Positions 34,260 to 43,422 are shown, counted from the stretch's first letter. The stretch is DNA of 60,700 nt from Actinomadura meyerae (GCF_900188445.1 NZ_FZOR01000049.1:1-60700), one strand, 5' to 3'. Translations and numbers: made by a program. The notes: a model not told the origin generated them from the sequence alone.

Positions 34260-34760
34260 TCAGTCGGGCCAGCCCGCCGCGTTCGTGCAGGACTCGCGGG
34301 AGATGCCCGACCCCGTGTCCGGGTAGTCGCCGAAGCGCTCCTTGTGCACCCCGGCGAACAGGTAGCACATCCGCTCGCACCAGGCGTCCTCGATGGCGAG
34401 GCGCGGGTCGGCGGCCACCGCGGTGTAGAACTCGCGGCCGAGCGCGACGATGAAGCCCCGCGCGTACAGGAAGCCGTCGTCGGACCCTTCCGTGACCTCG
34501 TGGACGTCGTAGCGGTCGATGTCGTGGAGCAGGCGCTCCACCACCCGGTCGAGGCCGGTCAGCTCCGCCGGGCCGAGGTCGCGGGCGAGCGAGCGGAGGT
34601 TGTCGATGAACCCGTCGAGGGCCTCGGCGACCGCCGTGAACTCGGGCATCTCGTAGCCGTCCGTGCCGGGGTCGCGGGTGGCGAGCACCGTGCGCGCCGC
34701 ACCGGTGCCGAGCGGCGCCCACGCCGCCTCGACCAGATCCCAGAACCGCTGCTCGTCCAC
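34260..34760 (-). CDS. DUF4240-like hypothetical protein
   Basis: A 166-residue soluble protein beginning DEQRFWDLVEAAW, the usual opening of DUF4240 proteins, with FLYARGFIVALGREFY in the centre. GTG 34760 is chosen over a longer frame because an AGGAGGAG site precedes it. The domain has no established function. Nothing in its neighbourhood hints at one. Confidence 0.7.
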   Translation of the reverse strand: MDEQRFWDLVEAAWAPLGTGAARTVLATRDPGTDGYEMPEFTAVAEALDGFIDNLRSLARDLGPAELTGLDRVVERLLHDIDRYDVHEVTEGSDDGFLYARGFIVALGREFYTAVAADPRLAIEDAWCERMCYLFAGVHKERFGDYPDTGSGISRESCTNAAGWPD

Positions 34761-34857
34761 GGTCTCCTCCTCCTGCCGGTGGCACGCACCCAACCAGCCG
34801 CCCCCGACAGAACGACCGGCGCCGCCCCCGACACAGAACCGGCAGGAAGAGGAATGC

Positions 34858-36459
34858 TCAGGAGATCTGCTCTTCGACCTGCTTGCGGAGGACCTTCCCG
34901 GTCGCGTTGCGGGGCAGCGGCTCGGAGGTGATGTGCCAGCGGGACGGGACCTTGAAGTAGGCGAGCCGCTCCTTCGCGAACGCCGTCAGCTCGTCGGCCG
35001 TGGGCGGGGTGCCGCCGGACACGACGACCGCGGCGACCTCCTGGCCGAGGTCGGGGTGCGGGACGCCGATGACGATGCACTCCGAGACGCCCGGGTACTC
35101 GGCGAGGACGTTCTCGATCTCGATCGGGTAGACGTTCTCGCCACCGCGGATGATCAGGTCGGAGCGGCGGGTGGTGAGCCGCAGCCGCCCGTTCTCGATC
35201 GTGCCGAAGTCGCCGGTGCGCAGCCAGCGGTCCTCGTCGATGGCGGCGGCGGTGGCCTCCGGGTCCCGCCAGTAGCCGATCATGTTGAAGGCGCTGCGGG
35301 CGCAGACCTCGCCCTCGGTGCCGTCCGGGACGGGCTTGCCCTCGGCGTCGCGGATCTCCAGCTGGACGCCGACGTTGGGGGCGCCGAGCGTGCCCGGCGC
35401 CTCCGCGAGGTCCATCGGGGTGGCGACGGAGATGGCGGTGCACGACTCCGTCAGCCCGTAGCTGTCGACGAGGGCGCCGCGCGCGGGCGGGAACACGGCC
35501 TGGAGCCGCTCCTTGAACGCGGGCGACGACGGCGCCGAGGCCAGCGCGAACGCGGTCAGCGACGACAGGTCGTACTTCGACAGGTCGCCGTGCTCCATCA
35601 TCCGGTGCGCCATCGTCGGGACGGCGCCCCAGTTCGTGACCTTCTCCTTCTCGACGAGGCCGAGCACCTTGTCCACGTCGAAGCCGCCCATGTGCATGAC
35701 CACGGCGGTGCCGGTGGCGAGCCGCGGGACGGCCAGGTTGTGCAGGGACGCGATGTGGAACAGCGGCAGCGCGAGCAGGTAGCGGCGGTCCGAGGGGTCG
35801 ATGCCGAACATGCTCATGACGGCGTCGTTGTAGCGGTGGTACTCGATCACCGAGGTCAGGTTGCGGTGCGAGTGGACGGCGCCCTTCGGCCGGCCCGAGG
35901 TGCCGCTCGTGTAGAGGATGACCGCCGGGTCGTCCTCGGCGACCTCGGGGACGTCCAGCTCGGCGCCGGGGTAGCGGCCCATCAGCGACGGGACGTCCTT
36001 CTCGATCGTCAGCACGTCCTCGGAGATCAGCGCGGCCCGCTTCTCGTCGGCGATCACGATCTTCGGGTCGGTGTGGCCGAGCGCGTACGCGATCTCGGCG
36101 GGCGCCCACCAGGCGTTGTAGCCGACGGCGACGGCGCCGGCGGCGATCGCCGCCCAGAACGACACGATCCACTCGGGGGAGTTGGCGGCGTTGATCGCGA
36201 TGCGGTCGCCGGGGCGGACGCCGAGGTCGTCGCGCAGCGCCTTCGCCATGGACGCGACGGCGGCGGCGTGCTCGGCGAAGGACATCCGGCGGGACGCGGT
36301 GACAATGTAGTCGCGATCGCCGTGGGCCGCCGAGCGGGCGAGCACCTCGCCGAGGCTGCGGGCGCGGCGGGCGAACACGGGCAGCCGGGTGCCGAGCACC
36401 TCCTCCTCGCGCAGCTCGAACTCGCCGCCGGGACCGGTCAGCTTCGCGATGCCGTCCAT
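34858..36459 (-). CDS. Acyl-CoA synthetase (FadD-like)
   Basis: A 533-residue adenylate-forming enzyme: P-loop YTSGTSGRPKGAVHSH, TRRSDLIIRGGENVYPIEIE, and catalytic Lys in NATGKVLRK. The ATG at 36459 follows GAGGGGG. It is divergent from an SDR across a region with two copies of the recurring operator, placing it in the steroid regulon. It is not obviously FadD17- or FadD19-like; candidates include ring-propionate or medium-chain acid ligases. The substrate is undetermined. Confidence 0.83.
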   Translation of the reverse strand: MDGIAKLTGPGGEFELREEEVLGTRLPVFARRARSLGEVLARSAAHGDRDYIVTASRRMSFAEHAAAVASMAKALRDDLGVRPGDRIAINAANSPEWIVSFWAAIAAGAVAVGYNAWWAPAEIAYALGHTDPKIVIADEKRAALISEDVLTIEKDVPSLMGRYPGAELDVPEVAEDDPAVILYTSGTSGRPKGAVHSHRNLTSVIEYHRYNDAVMSMFGIDPSDRRYLLALPLFHIASLHNLAVPRLATGTAVVMHMGGFDVDKVLGLVEKEKVTNWGAVPTMAHRMMEHGDLSKYDLSSLTAFALASAPSSPAFKERLQAVFPPARGALVDSYGLTESCTAISVATPMDLAEAPGTLGAPNVGVQLEIRDAEGKPVPDGTEGEVCARSAFNMIGYWRDPEATAAAIDEDRWLRTGDFGTIENGRLRLTTRRSDLIIRGGENVYPIEIENVLAEYPGVSECIVIGVPHPDLGQEVAAVVVSGGTPPTADELTAFAKERLAYFKVPSRWHITSEPLPRNATGKVLRKQVEEQIS

Positions 36460-36523
36460 CGAACCCCCTCCTCCTCGCCGGGATGGCCATTGTGGGCTGC
36501 GGCACACCGGCTCCACCAGGGCA

Positions 36524-36538
36524 TTCCGCTCAGCGGGA
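36524..36538. promoter_or_regulatory. Inverted-repeat operator (TTCCGCTCAGCGGGA)
   Basis: Matches the 15-mer consensus at all but one position. It lies 65 bases upstream of the CoA ligase start at 36459 and 45 bases, centre to centre, from the perfect copy at 36569. Confidence 0.65.
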
Positions 36539-36568
36539 CGGTCACGGACCGTTCCAGGTCGAACTCAT

Positions 36569-36583
36569 TCCCGCTCAGCGGGA
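36569..36583. promoter_or_regulatory. Perfect inverted-repeat operator (TCCCGCTCAGCGGGA)
   Basis: The only fully palindromic copy of the 15-mer in the window. TATTAC at 36591-36596 could be a -10 element for the SDR at 36706, which would put this site over its -35. A right half-site, CTGAGCGGGA (36690-36699), lies over the SDR's ribosome site. Confidence 0.7.
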
Positions 36584-36705
36584 CTGGGGCTATTACGTGC
36601 GCCGCGTCACATCACCATGACCGCACCAGGACTGAGCAGACCGGACTGACCGGGCACGACCCGGGACCGGGCTGGGCGCGCAAGCAGGACTGAGCGGGAG
36701 AAACG

Positions 36706-37467
36706 ATGGGAAGCCTCAGCGACAGGGTCGCGATCGTGACCGGAGCGGGACAGGGCGTCGGCCAGGGCATCGCCCTCGCGCTGGCGTCGGAGGGCGCGGC
36801 GGTCGCCGTGCTCGGCCGGACCGGAGCCAAGCTGGACGCGACCTGCGGGCTGATCCGGGAACGCGGCGCGAAGGCCGAGCCCTTCGTGTGCGACGTCGCG
36901 GACACCGAGGCGATCCCGGGGGTGGTGGACCAGGTCGTCGCGGCCTTCGGCGGCGTCGACATCCTGGTCAACAACGCCTACTCCGGGTCCTACGGCCCGC
37001 TGCTGGAGATGAGCGACGCGAAGTTCCAGAAGGGGTTCGTTACCGGCCCGTTCGCGGCGTTCGCGTTCATGAAGGCGTGCCACCCGCACATGAAGGCGCG
37101 CGGCGGCGGCAGCATCGTCAATCTGGTCACGTCGGCGATGGTCCGCTGGGACCCGGCGACGTACGGCGCCTATGCGGCGGCCAAGCAGGCGCTCCGCTCG
37201 CTGACCCGGACGGCCGCGGCCGAGTGGGGGCCGGACGGCATCCGCGCCAACAACATCGCCCCGCACGCCCTGTCGCCGGGGCTGAAGTGGTGGGCCGAGA
37301 ACAACCCCGAGGCGGCCGAGGAGTTCCGCAGGACGATCCCGCTCGGCTACATCGGCGACTGCGAGGACGACATCGGCAAGGCGGTGGTCGCGCTCGTCCA
37401 GCCGGCGATGCGCTACCTGACCGGCGCGACCATCCCCCTGGACGGCGGCCAGGCCAACTTCGGCTGA
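36706..37467 (+). CDS. Short-chain dehydrogenase/reductase (SDR)
   Basis: A 253-residue SDR: TGAGQGVGQGIALAL, NNAYSGSYG and the YAAAKQALRSL active-site block. A C-terminal PLDGGQANFG completes the fold. It is divergent from a CoA ligase under two copies of the 15-bp operator. A third operator half-site overlaps its ribosome-binding region. The likely substrate class is steroid or acyl-CoA hydroxyl groups, by context. Confidence 0.85.
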   Translation: MGSLSDRVAIVTGAGQGVGQGIALALASEGAAVAVLGRTGAKLDATCGLIRERGAKAEPFVCDVADTEAIPGVVDQVVAAFGGVDILVNNAYSGSYGPLLEMSDAKFQKGFVTGPFAAFAFMKACHPHMKARGGGSIVNLVTSAMVRWDPATYGAYAAAKQALRSLTRTAAAEWGPDGIRANNIAPHALSPGLKWWAENNPEAAEEFRRTIPLGYIGDCEDDIGKAVVALVQPAMRYLTGATIPLDGGQANFG

Positions 37468-37500
37468 TCCAGGACCGCCCGGAACCGTCCGGAGACGTCC

Positions 37501-37524
37501 CACCCGCCGCGTCCCGCGCGGGTG
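37501..37524. terminator. Stem-loop after the SDR
   Basis: CACCCGC (37501-37507) pairs with GCGGGTG (37518-37524) across a ten-base loop, 34 bases downstream of the SDR stop. Probable terminator separating it from the ABC operon. Confidence 0.45.
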
Positions 37525-37538
37525 AGCGCACGGACTCA

Positions 37539-37609
37539 ACACCGGCAACACAGCGCCGGCAGACAGCAACACCGGCAGACAACACCACCGGCAGACAGCA
37601 ACACCGGCG
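37539..37609. repeat. ACACCGGCAGACAGCA-type tandem repeat upstream of the ABC operon
   Basis: Four to five imperfect 15-17-bp copies of a CCGGCAGACAGCAACA unit within the gap 37468-37742. The A-rich units stand out from the surrounding composition. No gene is evident in this 275-base gap; the rest presumably holds the promoter of the 37743 operon. Confidence 0.6.
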
Positions 37610-37742
37610 ACTCCCTCCGGTGCCCGGCATGCCGCCGCGCGGCGGTGCCGCCGGGCCGGAGCCCCCTACCCGAGAACCACGTCCCCCGCCTGCCCGAAAC
37701 ACCACTAGCCGCACCGGCGGCCGGTGAAAGGAGTACGACCGT

Positions 37743-39155
37743 ATGAAGGTCGACAAGATCGGACGCCTCGCCGCAGGCGCCCTCGCGGTTGCGCTCGTGA
37801 CCGCGTCCTGTTCGAGCGAGCGTTCGGGCACCGACGGCGTGTCCGGCGGCGACTCGGGCGGCGGCGCGACCGCCGCGGCGAGCAAGACGTTCGGGACGCT
37901 GGCGTCCCCGTGCGGCCCCGGCGACGCCAAGGGCAAGACCGACCAGGGCGTCACCGACGACGCGATCACCATCGGCTTCGGCGACGACCGCGGCTTCGCG
38001 TCCGCGCCGGGCCTGTCCAAGGAGATGGGCGACGCCGTCTCCGCGATGATCGAGTGGTGCAACCAGCAGGGCGGCATCAACGGGCGCAAGATCAAGGGGA
38101 ACCAGTACGACGCCGCCTACGCGCAGTCCGCGAAGGTGATGCAGGAGTCCTGCAAGCAGGACTTCATGCTCGTCGGGCAGGGCTTCGCGATGGACGAGGC
38201 CGCCGAGCAGTACCGGGTGGCGTGCAAGCTGCCGACGGTCGCCGGCTACACCGTCGGCCCGAACGCGGCGATGGGCCCGATGAAGTACGAGGCCGTCCCG
38301 TACCCGGTCGACATGATGAACATCGGCGGCCTCCGCCTGGCGGAGAAGCTGTTCCCCGACTTCAAGGACAAGACGGACCTGCTGCTGTCGACGTCCCCGG
38401 CCGTCAGCACCGGCACCAGCAAGATCGCCGGCGCGATGAAGGAGATCGGCATCAAGCCGCTGGAGTGCGGCGTCCGGCTGAACGACAAGGGCGAGAGCAG
38501 CTACATGCCGTTCGCCGAGAAGATCAAGAAGTGCGGGGCGGGCTACCTGTGGTCGTCCGACTCGCCCGACCCCGGCCAGTTCAGCCTGCTGGAGTCGATC
38601 GAGCGCGCGGGCGCCAAGCCCAAGTACGTCTTCGAGGCGACCTGGTACAGCACGATGGTGTCGAAGTGGAACACCTCCGGCGCCGGTGACAACCTGCACG
38701 TCGGCATGATCTTCCAGCCGTTCGAGAACGCGGAGAAGGTCCCGGCGGTCAAGCAGTACATGGACATCGTCAACGCCAAGCAGGGGAAGGTCGCGCTGCT
38801 CGGCATGCAGGCCACCTCCGCGTTCCTGCTGTGGGCGCAGTCCGCGCAGAAGTGCGGGTCCGACCTCACCCGGCAGTGCGTGATCAACGAGCTGGCGAAG
38901 GTGCACGAGTGGACGGGCGGCGGCCTGCACGCGCCGACGGACCCGGGCAACAACAAGCCGGCGTCGTGCTCGCTCATGGTCAAGCTCAACAAGACCAAGT
39001 ACGAGCAGGTCTACCCGAAGAACGTCGGCGAGTTCGAGTGCGGCCCCGAGCTGGTCGTGAAGACCGACCCGAAGGCCTCGGGCGTGACGCTGAACGACGA
39101 CCGGATCTCGACGAAGTTCCTGACCGGCGACGTCATCAAGCCCCAGTCCTCCTGA
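37743..39155 (+). CDS. Branched-chain-type ABC substrate-binding lipoprotein
   Basis: A 470-residue type I periplasmic-binding-fold protein. The signal peptide ends in VTASC (lipidated Cys23), followed by a Ser/Gly linker. The mature part opens with DDAITIGFGDD and contains paired Cys residues (ESCKQD, VACKLP, KKCGAG). It resembles Leu/Ile/Val-binding proteins, but in steroid clusters this family may bind other ligands. AAGGAG precedes the ATG. It is the first gene of a five-gene operon (37743-43363) placed between steroid-catabolic units. Confidence 0.85.
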   Translation: MKVDKIGRLAAGALAVALVTASCSSERSGTDGVSGGDSGGGATAAASKTFGTLASPCGPGDAKGKTDQGVTDDAITIGFGDDRGFASAPGLSKEMGDAVSAMIEWCNQQGGINGRKIKGNQYDAAYAQSAKVMQESCKQDFMLVGQGFAMDEAAEQYRVACKLPTVAGYTVGPNAAMGPMKYEAVPYPVDMMNIGGLRLAEKLFPDFKDKTDLLLSTSPAVSTGTSKIAGAMKEIGIKPLECGVRLNDKGESSYMPFAEKIKKCGAGYLWSSDSPDPGQFSLLESIERAGAKPKYVFEATWYSTMVSKWNTSGAGDNLHVGMIFQPFENAEKVPAVKQYMDIVNAKQGKVALLGMQATSAFLLWAQSAQKCGSDLTRQCVINELAKVHEWTGGGLHAPTDPGNNKPASCSLMVKLNKTKYEQVYPKNVGEFECGPELVVKTDPKASGVTLNDDRISTKFLTGDVIKPQSS

Positions 39156-39197
39156 TCCGAACCCGCCGGAGGCGGTGACCCACATGGCGGTGAGCAA

Positions 39198-41408
39198 GTG
39201 ACGACGTTCCTGACCTACACGATCCTGGGGCTTGTCCTCGGGTCGGTGTACTCCATCGCGGCATCCGGGCTCGTGCTCACGTACAACACCTCGGGCATCT
39301 TCAACTTCGCCCATGGCGCGCAGGCGATGTTCGGCACGTTCCTGTACTGGCACTTCACCGAGCGGTGGGGCTGGCCGGTGTGGCTCGCGCTGATCGTCGT
39401 GATCGGGCTGGTCGGTCCCGCGATGGGCGCCGCGCTGCACGCCGCGATCATGAAGGGGCTGCGCGGCACCGCCGACGTCACGAAGATCATCGTGACGGTG
39501 GCGGTGCTGCTCGGCACCGTCTACCTGGCGCAGTGGATCTGGAATCCGGACGAGGCCCACACCGTCGGCATGTTCTTCGGCGCCGGCTCGAAGATCACCG
39601 TCGGCGGGGTGGTGATCCGCTACCACGAGATCGTCTGCCTGGTCGCCGCCGTGGCGATCGCCGCCGGGCTGCGGGTGCTGTTCACCCGCAGCCGGATCGG
39701 CGTCGTCATGCGCGGCTCCGTCGACGACCCGGACCTGCTCCGGCTGAACGGCCACGACCCCGAGCGCGCCGCGATGCTGTCGTGGGCGCTCGGCTCCACC
39801 CTCGCCGTCCTCGCCGGCGTGCTGATCGTCCCGATCAGCGGCGGCGGCCTGGACGCGAACGCGCTGACCCTGCTGGTGATCGACGCGTTCGCGGCGGCGA
39901 TGTTCGGCCGGCTGCGCAGCATCCCCCGCACGTTCGCGGGGGCGATGGTGCTCGGCCTGGCCGCCAACTACGTGCTCGCCTACCTGCCGTCGGCGGGCAC
40001 GTTCACCGGCAACCTGCGCGTCTCGCTGCCGATGATCATCCTGTTCGTGGTGCTGGTGGTGCTGCCCCAGGACCGGCTGCGCGGGGCCGCGATCCGGACC
40101 CGCGAGCGGTACCGGGTGCCGACCGTCCGGGGCGCGGCCGTGTGGGCCCTCGTGCTCGTCGCGGTCGTCTACCTCTACAGCCTGCTGCTGTCGGACGGCG
40201 CGGTGACCACGTTCGCGCTCGGCATGACGTTCGCGATCATCGCGCTGTCGCTGACCGTCCTCACCGGCTACGCGGGCGAGCTGAACCTCGCGCCGCTGGC
40301 GTTCGGCGCGGTCGGGACGGTGGTCGCGTTCCACGCCGGGGTGGTGGGCACCGGCCTGGACGCCCGCATGAACGTCCAGGGCGTGCTGCTCGGCGTCGCG
40401 GCGGCGGCGATCGTCGGCGGGCTCGTCGCGCTGCCGGCGCTGCGCCTGCGCGGCCTCTACCTGGCGCTCGCCACGATGGCGTTCGGCGAGTTCCTGTCGA
40501 ACATGGTGCTGCGCGACACCACGCAGCACGAGCTGTTCGGCGTGAAGTTCACCCTGTTCCCCGACGGGTCGCTGATCGTCCCGCCGCTGAAGGCCGGCCC
40601 CCTCGACCTGCGGGACGGGACCACCTCGCTGATGACGGCGACCGTGCTGTTCGCGCTGATCGCGGTCGGGCTCGCCGCGCTGCGCAACAGCGGCTACGGG
40701 CGGCGGCTCGCGGCGATGAAGGACAGCCCGGCCGCGTCGGCGATGCTCGGGCAGAACCTGGTCCGGCTGAAGCTGAGCGTCTTCATGATCTCCGCGGCGA
40801 TCGCGGGGCTCGGCGGCGTGCTCATGTCGTCCGCGACCGGCACCGTCGCGCAGGAGAACTTCTCCTTCGTCGGCAGCCTCGCGCTGCTGATGCTCGTCGT
40901 GGTCGCCGGCATCGGCTACCTCAGCGGCGCGCTGCTCGGCGGGCTGATGGCGGGCGTCGGCTCGGCCGTGCTGGTGTCGACGTTCGGCGACCTGGCCCTG
41001 GAGAACGAGGGCATGGCGACGATCTACACCGCGCTCGGCCACCTCGTCCTCGTCGGGACGGCGCTGGTCGGGATGGGCGTCGGCCGCAACCCGAGCGGGT
41101 TCGTCCACGACATCATCGACGGCTACCGCGCCATGCGGGACGCCAAGCCCGTCCTGTACGGGGCGGGGGCGTTCGGCGCGGTCCTCTACGTCCTCGCGCT
41201 CACCGGCGTCATCGGGACGTGGCTGTTCGCGATCATCGCGCTCTGCGCCGCCATGCTGCTGCCGGTCTTCGGCCGCATGTACCTGGACGAGGGGCGCCGC
41301 AACCGTCCGACGCCGCTGGAACTCCTCGGTGTGGACGAGCCCTACACCGACGAACTGCGCGCGCGCATCGACCGCGAACTCGGCCTGAAGGGAGGGGTCC
41401 ATGCCTGA
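39198..41408 (+). CDS. Fused LivH-LivM ABC permease
   Basis: A 736-residue permease joining the two branched-chain amino acid permeases. The LivH-like part spans about residues 1-290 (NFAHGAQAMFGTF). The LivM-like part runs from about 315 to 640 (GYAGELNLAPLAFGAVG, ALRLRGLYLALATMAFGE). A further pair of membrane segments and a cytoplasmic tail (660-736) follow. The start is GTG 39198, which overlaps the TGA of a five-codon frame MAVSK (39184-39201); coupled initiation is possible. The fusion guarantees a 1:1 heterodimer. The stop overlaps the ATPase start by eight bases. Confidence 0.88.
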   Translation: MTTFLTYTILGLVLGSVYSIAASGLVLTYNTSGIFNFAHGAQAMFGTFLYWHFTERWGWPVWLALIVVIGLVGPAMGAALHAAIMKGLRGTADVTKIIVTVAVLLGTVYLAQWIWNPDEAHTVGMFFGAGSKITVGGVVIRYHEIVCLVAAVAIAAGLRVLFTRSRIGVVMRGSVDDPDLLRLNGHDPERAAMLSWALGSTLAVLAGVLIVPISGGGLDANALTLLVIDAFAAAMFGRLRSIPRTFAGAMVLGLAANYVLAYLPSAGTFTGNLRVSLPMIILFVVLVVLPQDRLRGAAIRTRERYRVPTVRGAAVWALVLVAVVYLYSLLLSDGAVTTFALGMTFAIIALSLTVLTGYAGELNLAPLAFGAVGTVVAFHAGVVGTGLDARMNVQGVLLGVAAAAIVGGLVALPALRLRGLYLALATMAFGEFLSNMVLRDTTQHELFGVKFTLFPDGSLIVPPLKAGPLDLRDGTTSLMTATVLFALIAVGLAALRNSGYGRRLAAMKDSPAASAMLGQNLVRLKLSVFMISAAIAGLGGVLMSSATGTVAQENFSFVGSLALLMLVVVAGIGYLSGALLGGLMAGVGSAVLVSTFGDLALENEGMATIYTALGHLVLVGTALVGMGVGRNPSGFVHDIIDGYRAMRDAKPVLYGAGAFGAVLYVLALTGVIGTWLFAIIALCAAMLLPVFGRMYLDEGRRNRPTPLELLGVDEPYTDELRARIDRELGLKGGVHA

Positions 41409-42237
41409 CAAGAAGCCCGCGCCTGACAAGAAGCCCGCGCCTGACAAGAAGCCCGTGCCCGACAAGAAGCCCGTGCCTGCCAAGACATCACAGCCGACAC
41501 CGGCGCTGCTGGAGACGCGCGACATCACCGTCCGGTTCGGCGGCAACACCGCCGTCGACGGTGTCGGCCTGACGATGGCCGGCGGCCAGATCACCGGGCT
41601 GATCGGCCCGAACGGCGCCGGCAAGACGACGATGTTCAACACCATCACGGGCCTGCAGAAGCCCGCGTCCGGCCAGGTGCTCCTGGACGGGGACGACATC
41701 ACCAGGCTGTCCCCGGCCAAGCGCGCGCGGCGCGGCATGGCGCGGACGTTCCAGCGCCTGGAGCTGTTCCTGTCGCTCTCGGTGCGCGACAACGTCCGCG
41801 TGGCGGGCGACATCCTGCGCAGCCACAGCCGCAAGCGCTTCGACCTGGACGAGCAGACCGACAGGGTCCTCGAACGGACCGGGCTCACCGACATCGCCGA
41901 CCGCGACGTGTCGGACATCCCGATCGGACGGGCCCGGGTCGTGGAGGTGGCGCGCGCGCTCATGACCTCACCGCGCGTCCTGCTGCTGGACGAGCCCGCC
42001 TCCGGGCAGACCGAGCGCGAGACGGAGGCGTTCGCCGAGATGCTGACCGGGCTCGCCGCCGAGGGCCTCGCGATCTGCCTGGTCGAGCACGACCTGCCGC
42101 TCGTGATGAAGCTGTGCGCCACGATCCACGTCCTCGACTACGGCGCGCTGATCGCGTCCGGTACCCCGGCGGAGATCAAGGAGTCGCCGGAGGTCATCGC
42201 CGCCTACATCGGCACGGAGGAGGCGTCCCATGCCTGA
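41401..42237 (+). CDS. ABC ATP-binding protein, LivG type
   Basis: A 278-residue ATPase with Walker A GPNGAGKT and Walker B VLLLDEPASG. The C signature is unusual: where LivG normally has a YGQQ-type sequence it reads PIGRARVVEVARAL, so the signature Gly is kept but the flanks differ. The first 27 residues are five copies of a PDKKP(A/V) unit encoded by an 18-bp tandem repeat (41403-41481), absent from relatives. It partners with the LivF-type ATPase, which overlaps by eight bases. Confidence 0.88.
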   Translation: MPDKKPAPDKKPAPDKKPVPDKKPVPAKTSQPTPALLETRDITVRFGGNTAVDGVGLTMAGGQITGLIGPNGAGKTTMFNTITGLQKPASGQVLLDGDDITRLSPAKRARRGMARTFQRLELFLSLSVRDNVRVAGDILRSHSRKRFDLDEQTDRVLERTGLTDIADRDVSDIPIGRARVVEVARALMTSPRVLLLDEPASGQTERETEAFAEMLTGLAAEGLAICLVEHDLPLVMKLCATIHVLDYGALIASGTPAEIKESPEVIAAYIGTEEASHA

Positions 42238-43003
42238 GTCGAAGCTCGCCCGAGGAGCACCCGCCGCGCCCGCCGCGGGCGGCGCGGCGGAGGCGGCCGG
42301 CGGGCCCGAGCCGCTGCTCGAACTGTCCGGCGTCCGCGCGGGCTACGGCGCGATCGAGGTGCTGCACGGCGTCGACCTGGCGCTGAAGCCCGGGTCGCTG
42401 CTGGCGCTGCTCGGCCCGAACGGCGGCGGCAAGTCCACCACGATGCGGGTGTGCGCGGGCCTGCACCCCGTGACCGCCGGGGAGCTGCGGTACGCGGGAC
42501 GCACGGTGAACGGCATCTCCGCGCAGGACGCGGCCCGCCTCGGCGTCTGCTCGATCCCCGAGGGCCGCGGGATCTTCCCGAACCTGACGGTGAGGGAGAA
42601 CCTGTGGGCCGCCACCGGCACCGGCGCCCGGCTGGAGGACCTGGAGGAGAAGGCGTACGCCCGCTTCCCGATCCTCGGCGAGCGGCGCCGCCAGCTCGCC
42701 GGATCCATGTCCGGCGGCGAGCAGCAGATGCTCGCGCTGTCGCGGGCGCTCGGCACCGATCCGGCGGTGCTGCTGCTCGACGAACTGTCCATGGGCCTCG
42801 CGCCCATGATCGTCACCCGGATGTACGAGACGGTCGCCGAGCTGGTCGAGGGCGGCCTGTCGGTGCTGGTCGCCGAGCAGTTCGCCCGCGCCGTCCTGCC
42901 GATCGCCGACACCGCCGCGCTGATGCTGCACGGGCGCGTGGTGGCGGCCGGGCCGCCCGACGAGATCGAAGACCGGCTGTCCAGCGACTACCTGGGAGGT
43001 TGA
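42230..43003 (+). CDS. ABC ATP-binding protein, LivF type
   Basis: A 257-residue ATPase: Walker A GPNGGGKS (Gly in place of the usual Ala), a complete signature MSGGEQQMLALSRAL and Walker B VLLLDELSMGLAP. The N-terminal 25 residues are an Ala-rich extension. It forms the nucleotide-binding pair with the LivG-type subunit for the fused permease. Confidence 0.9.
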   Translation: MPESKLARGAPAAPAAGGAAEAAGGPEPLLELSGVRAGYGAIEVLHGVDLALKPGSLLALLGPNGGGKSTTMRVCAGLHPVTAGELRYAGRTVNGISAQDAARLGVCSIPEGRGIFPNLTVRENLWAATGTGARLEDLEEKAYARFPILGERRRQLAGSMSGGEQQMLALSRALGTDPAVLLLDELSMGLAPMIVTRMYETVAELVEGGLSVLVAEQFARAVLPIADTAALMLHGRVVAAGPPDEIEDRLSSDYLGG

Positions 43004-43009
43004 CCCCGA

Positions 43010-43363
43010 ATGCTCACTGAGGAACGACGCAAGCAGTTCAAGGACGACGTGGCCGGCCAGAGGCTGAAGACCGACCAGTCCCGCTTCGACGGCGCCTTCC
43101 GGATCGTCGGCGCCCTGGCGATGGTCGCGGGCGTCGTCGGCGCCTTCATCGCCTACAACGTCTCGCTGACCAAGGACGACATGCGGGACGTGGGCTCGCT
43201 GCAGACCCTCGCCATCGGGTTCCTGGCGGTGACCGTCCTCGGCGCGGCCCTGTACCTGGCCGCCGCCGTGACCCGCGTCCTGCGGCTGTGGCTGCTGCGG
43301 CAGCTCATGGAGCAGCAGGCGCAGGCCGACCAGATCGCCGCCGCGCTGCGCGACAAGGGATAG
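43010..43363 (+). CDS. Small two-helix membrane protein of the ABC operon
   Basis: A 117-residue protein. A charged N-terminus (1-28) precedes two hydrophobic segments at about 30-50 and 62-88. A Gln/Ala/Arg-rich, probably coiled tail ends it. It begins seven bases after the LivF stop, so it is likely co-expressed. I do not recognise the family; an accessory subunit of the importer is a plausible guess. Confidence 0.7.
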   Translation: MLTEERRKQFKDDVAGQRLKTDQSRFDGAFRIVGALAMVAGVVGAFIAYNVSLTKDDMRDVGSLQTLAIGFLAVTVLGAALYLAAAVTRVLRLWLLRQLMEQQAQADQIAAALRDKG

Positions 43364-43380
43364 CTGCGGCGGGTCGACGC

Positions 43381-43395
43381 TCCCAGTCAGCGGGA
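43381..43395. promoter_or_regulatory. Inverted-repeat operator (TCCCAGTCAGCGGGA)
   Basis: Thirteen of fifteen positions match the recurring motif. It lies 59 bases upstream of the eight-gene side-chain operon (43454-52114). Its right arm is also part of a larger stem-loop. Confidence 0.55.
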
Positions 43396-43422
43396 TGTCC
43401 GGAGTGCCCGGACATCCCGCTG
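43388..43422. terminator. Stem-loop combining terminator and operator halves
   Basis: CAGCGGGATGTCCGG (43388-43402) pairs perfectly with CCGGACATCCCGCTG (43408-43422) around a five-base loop. It follows the ABC operon by 25 bases and probably ends it. Its two ends are the right half of the operator at 43381 and the left half of a degraded one, TCCCGCTGA, at 43415-43423. Confidence 0.65.

Noticed and set aside
37536..42122. 1528-residue minus-strand frame across the Liv-type operon
   Set aside because: Composition is that of an antisense shadow, while the opposite strand encodes well-conserved ABC proteins.
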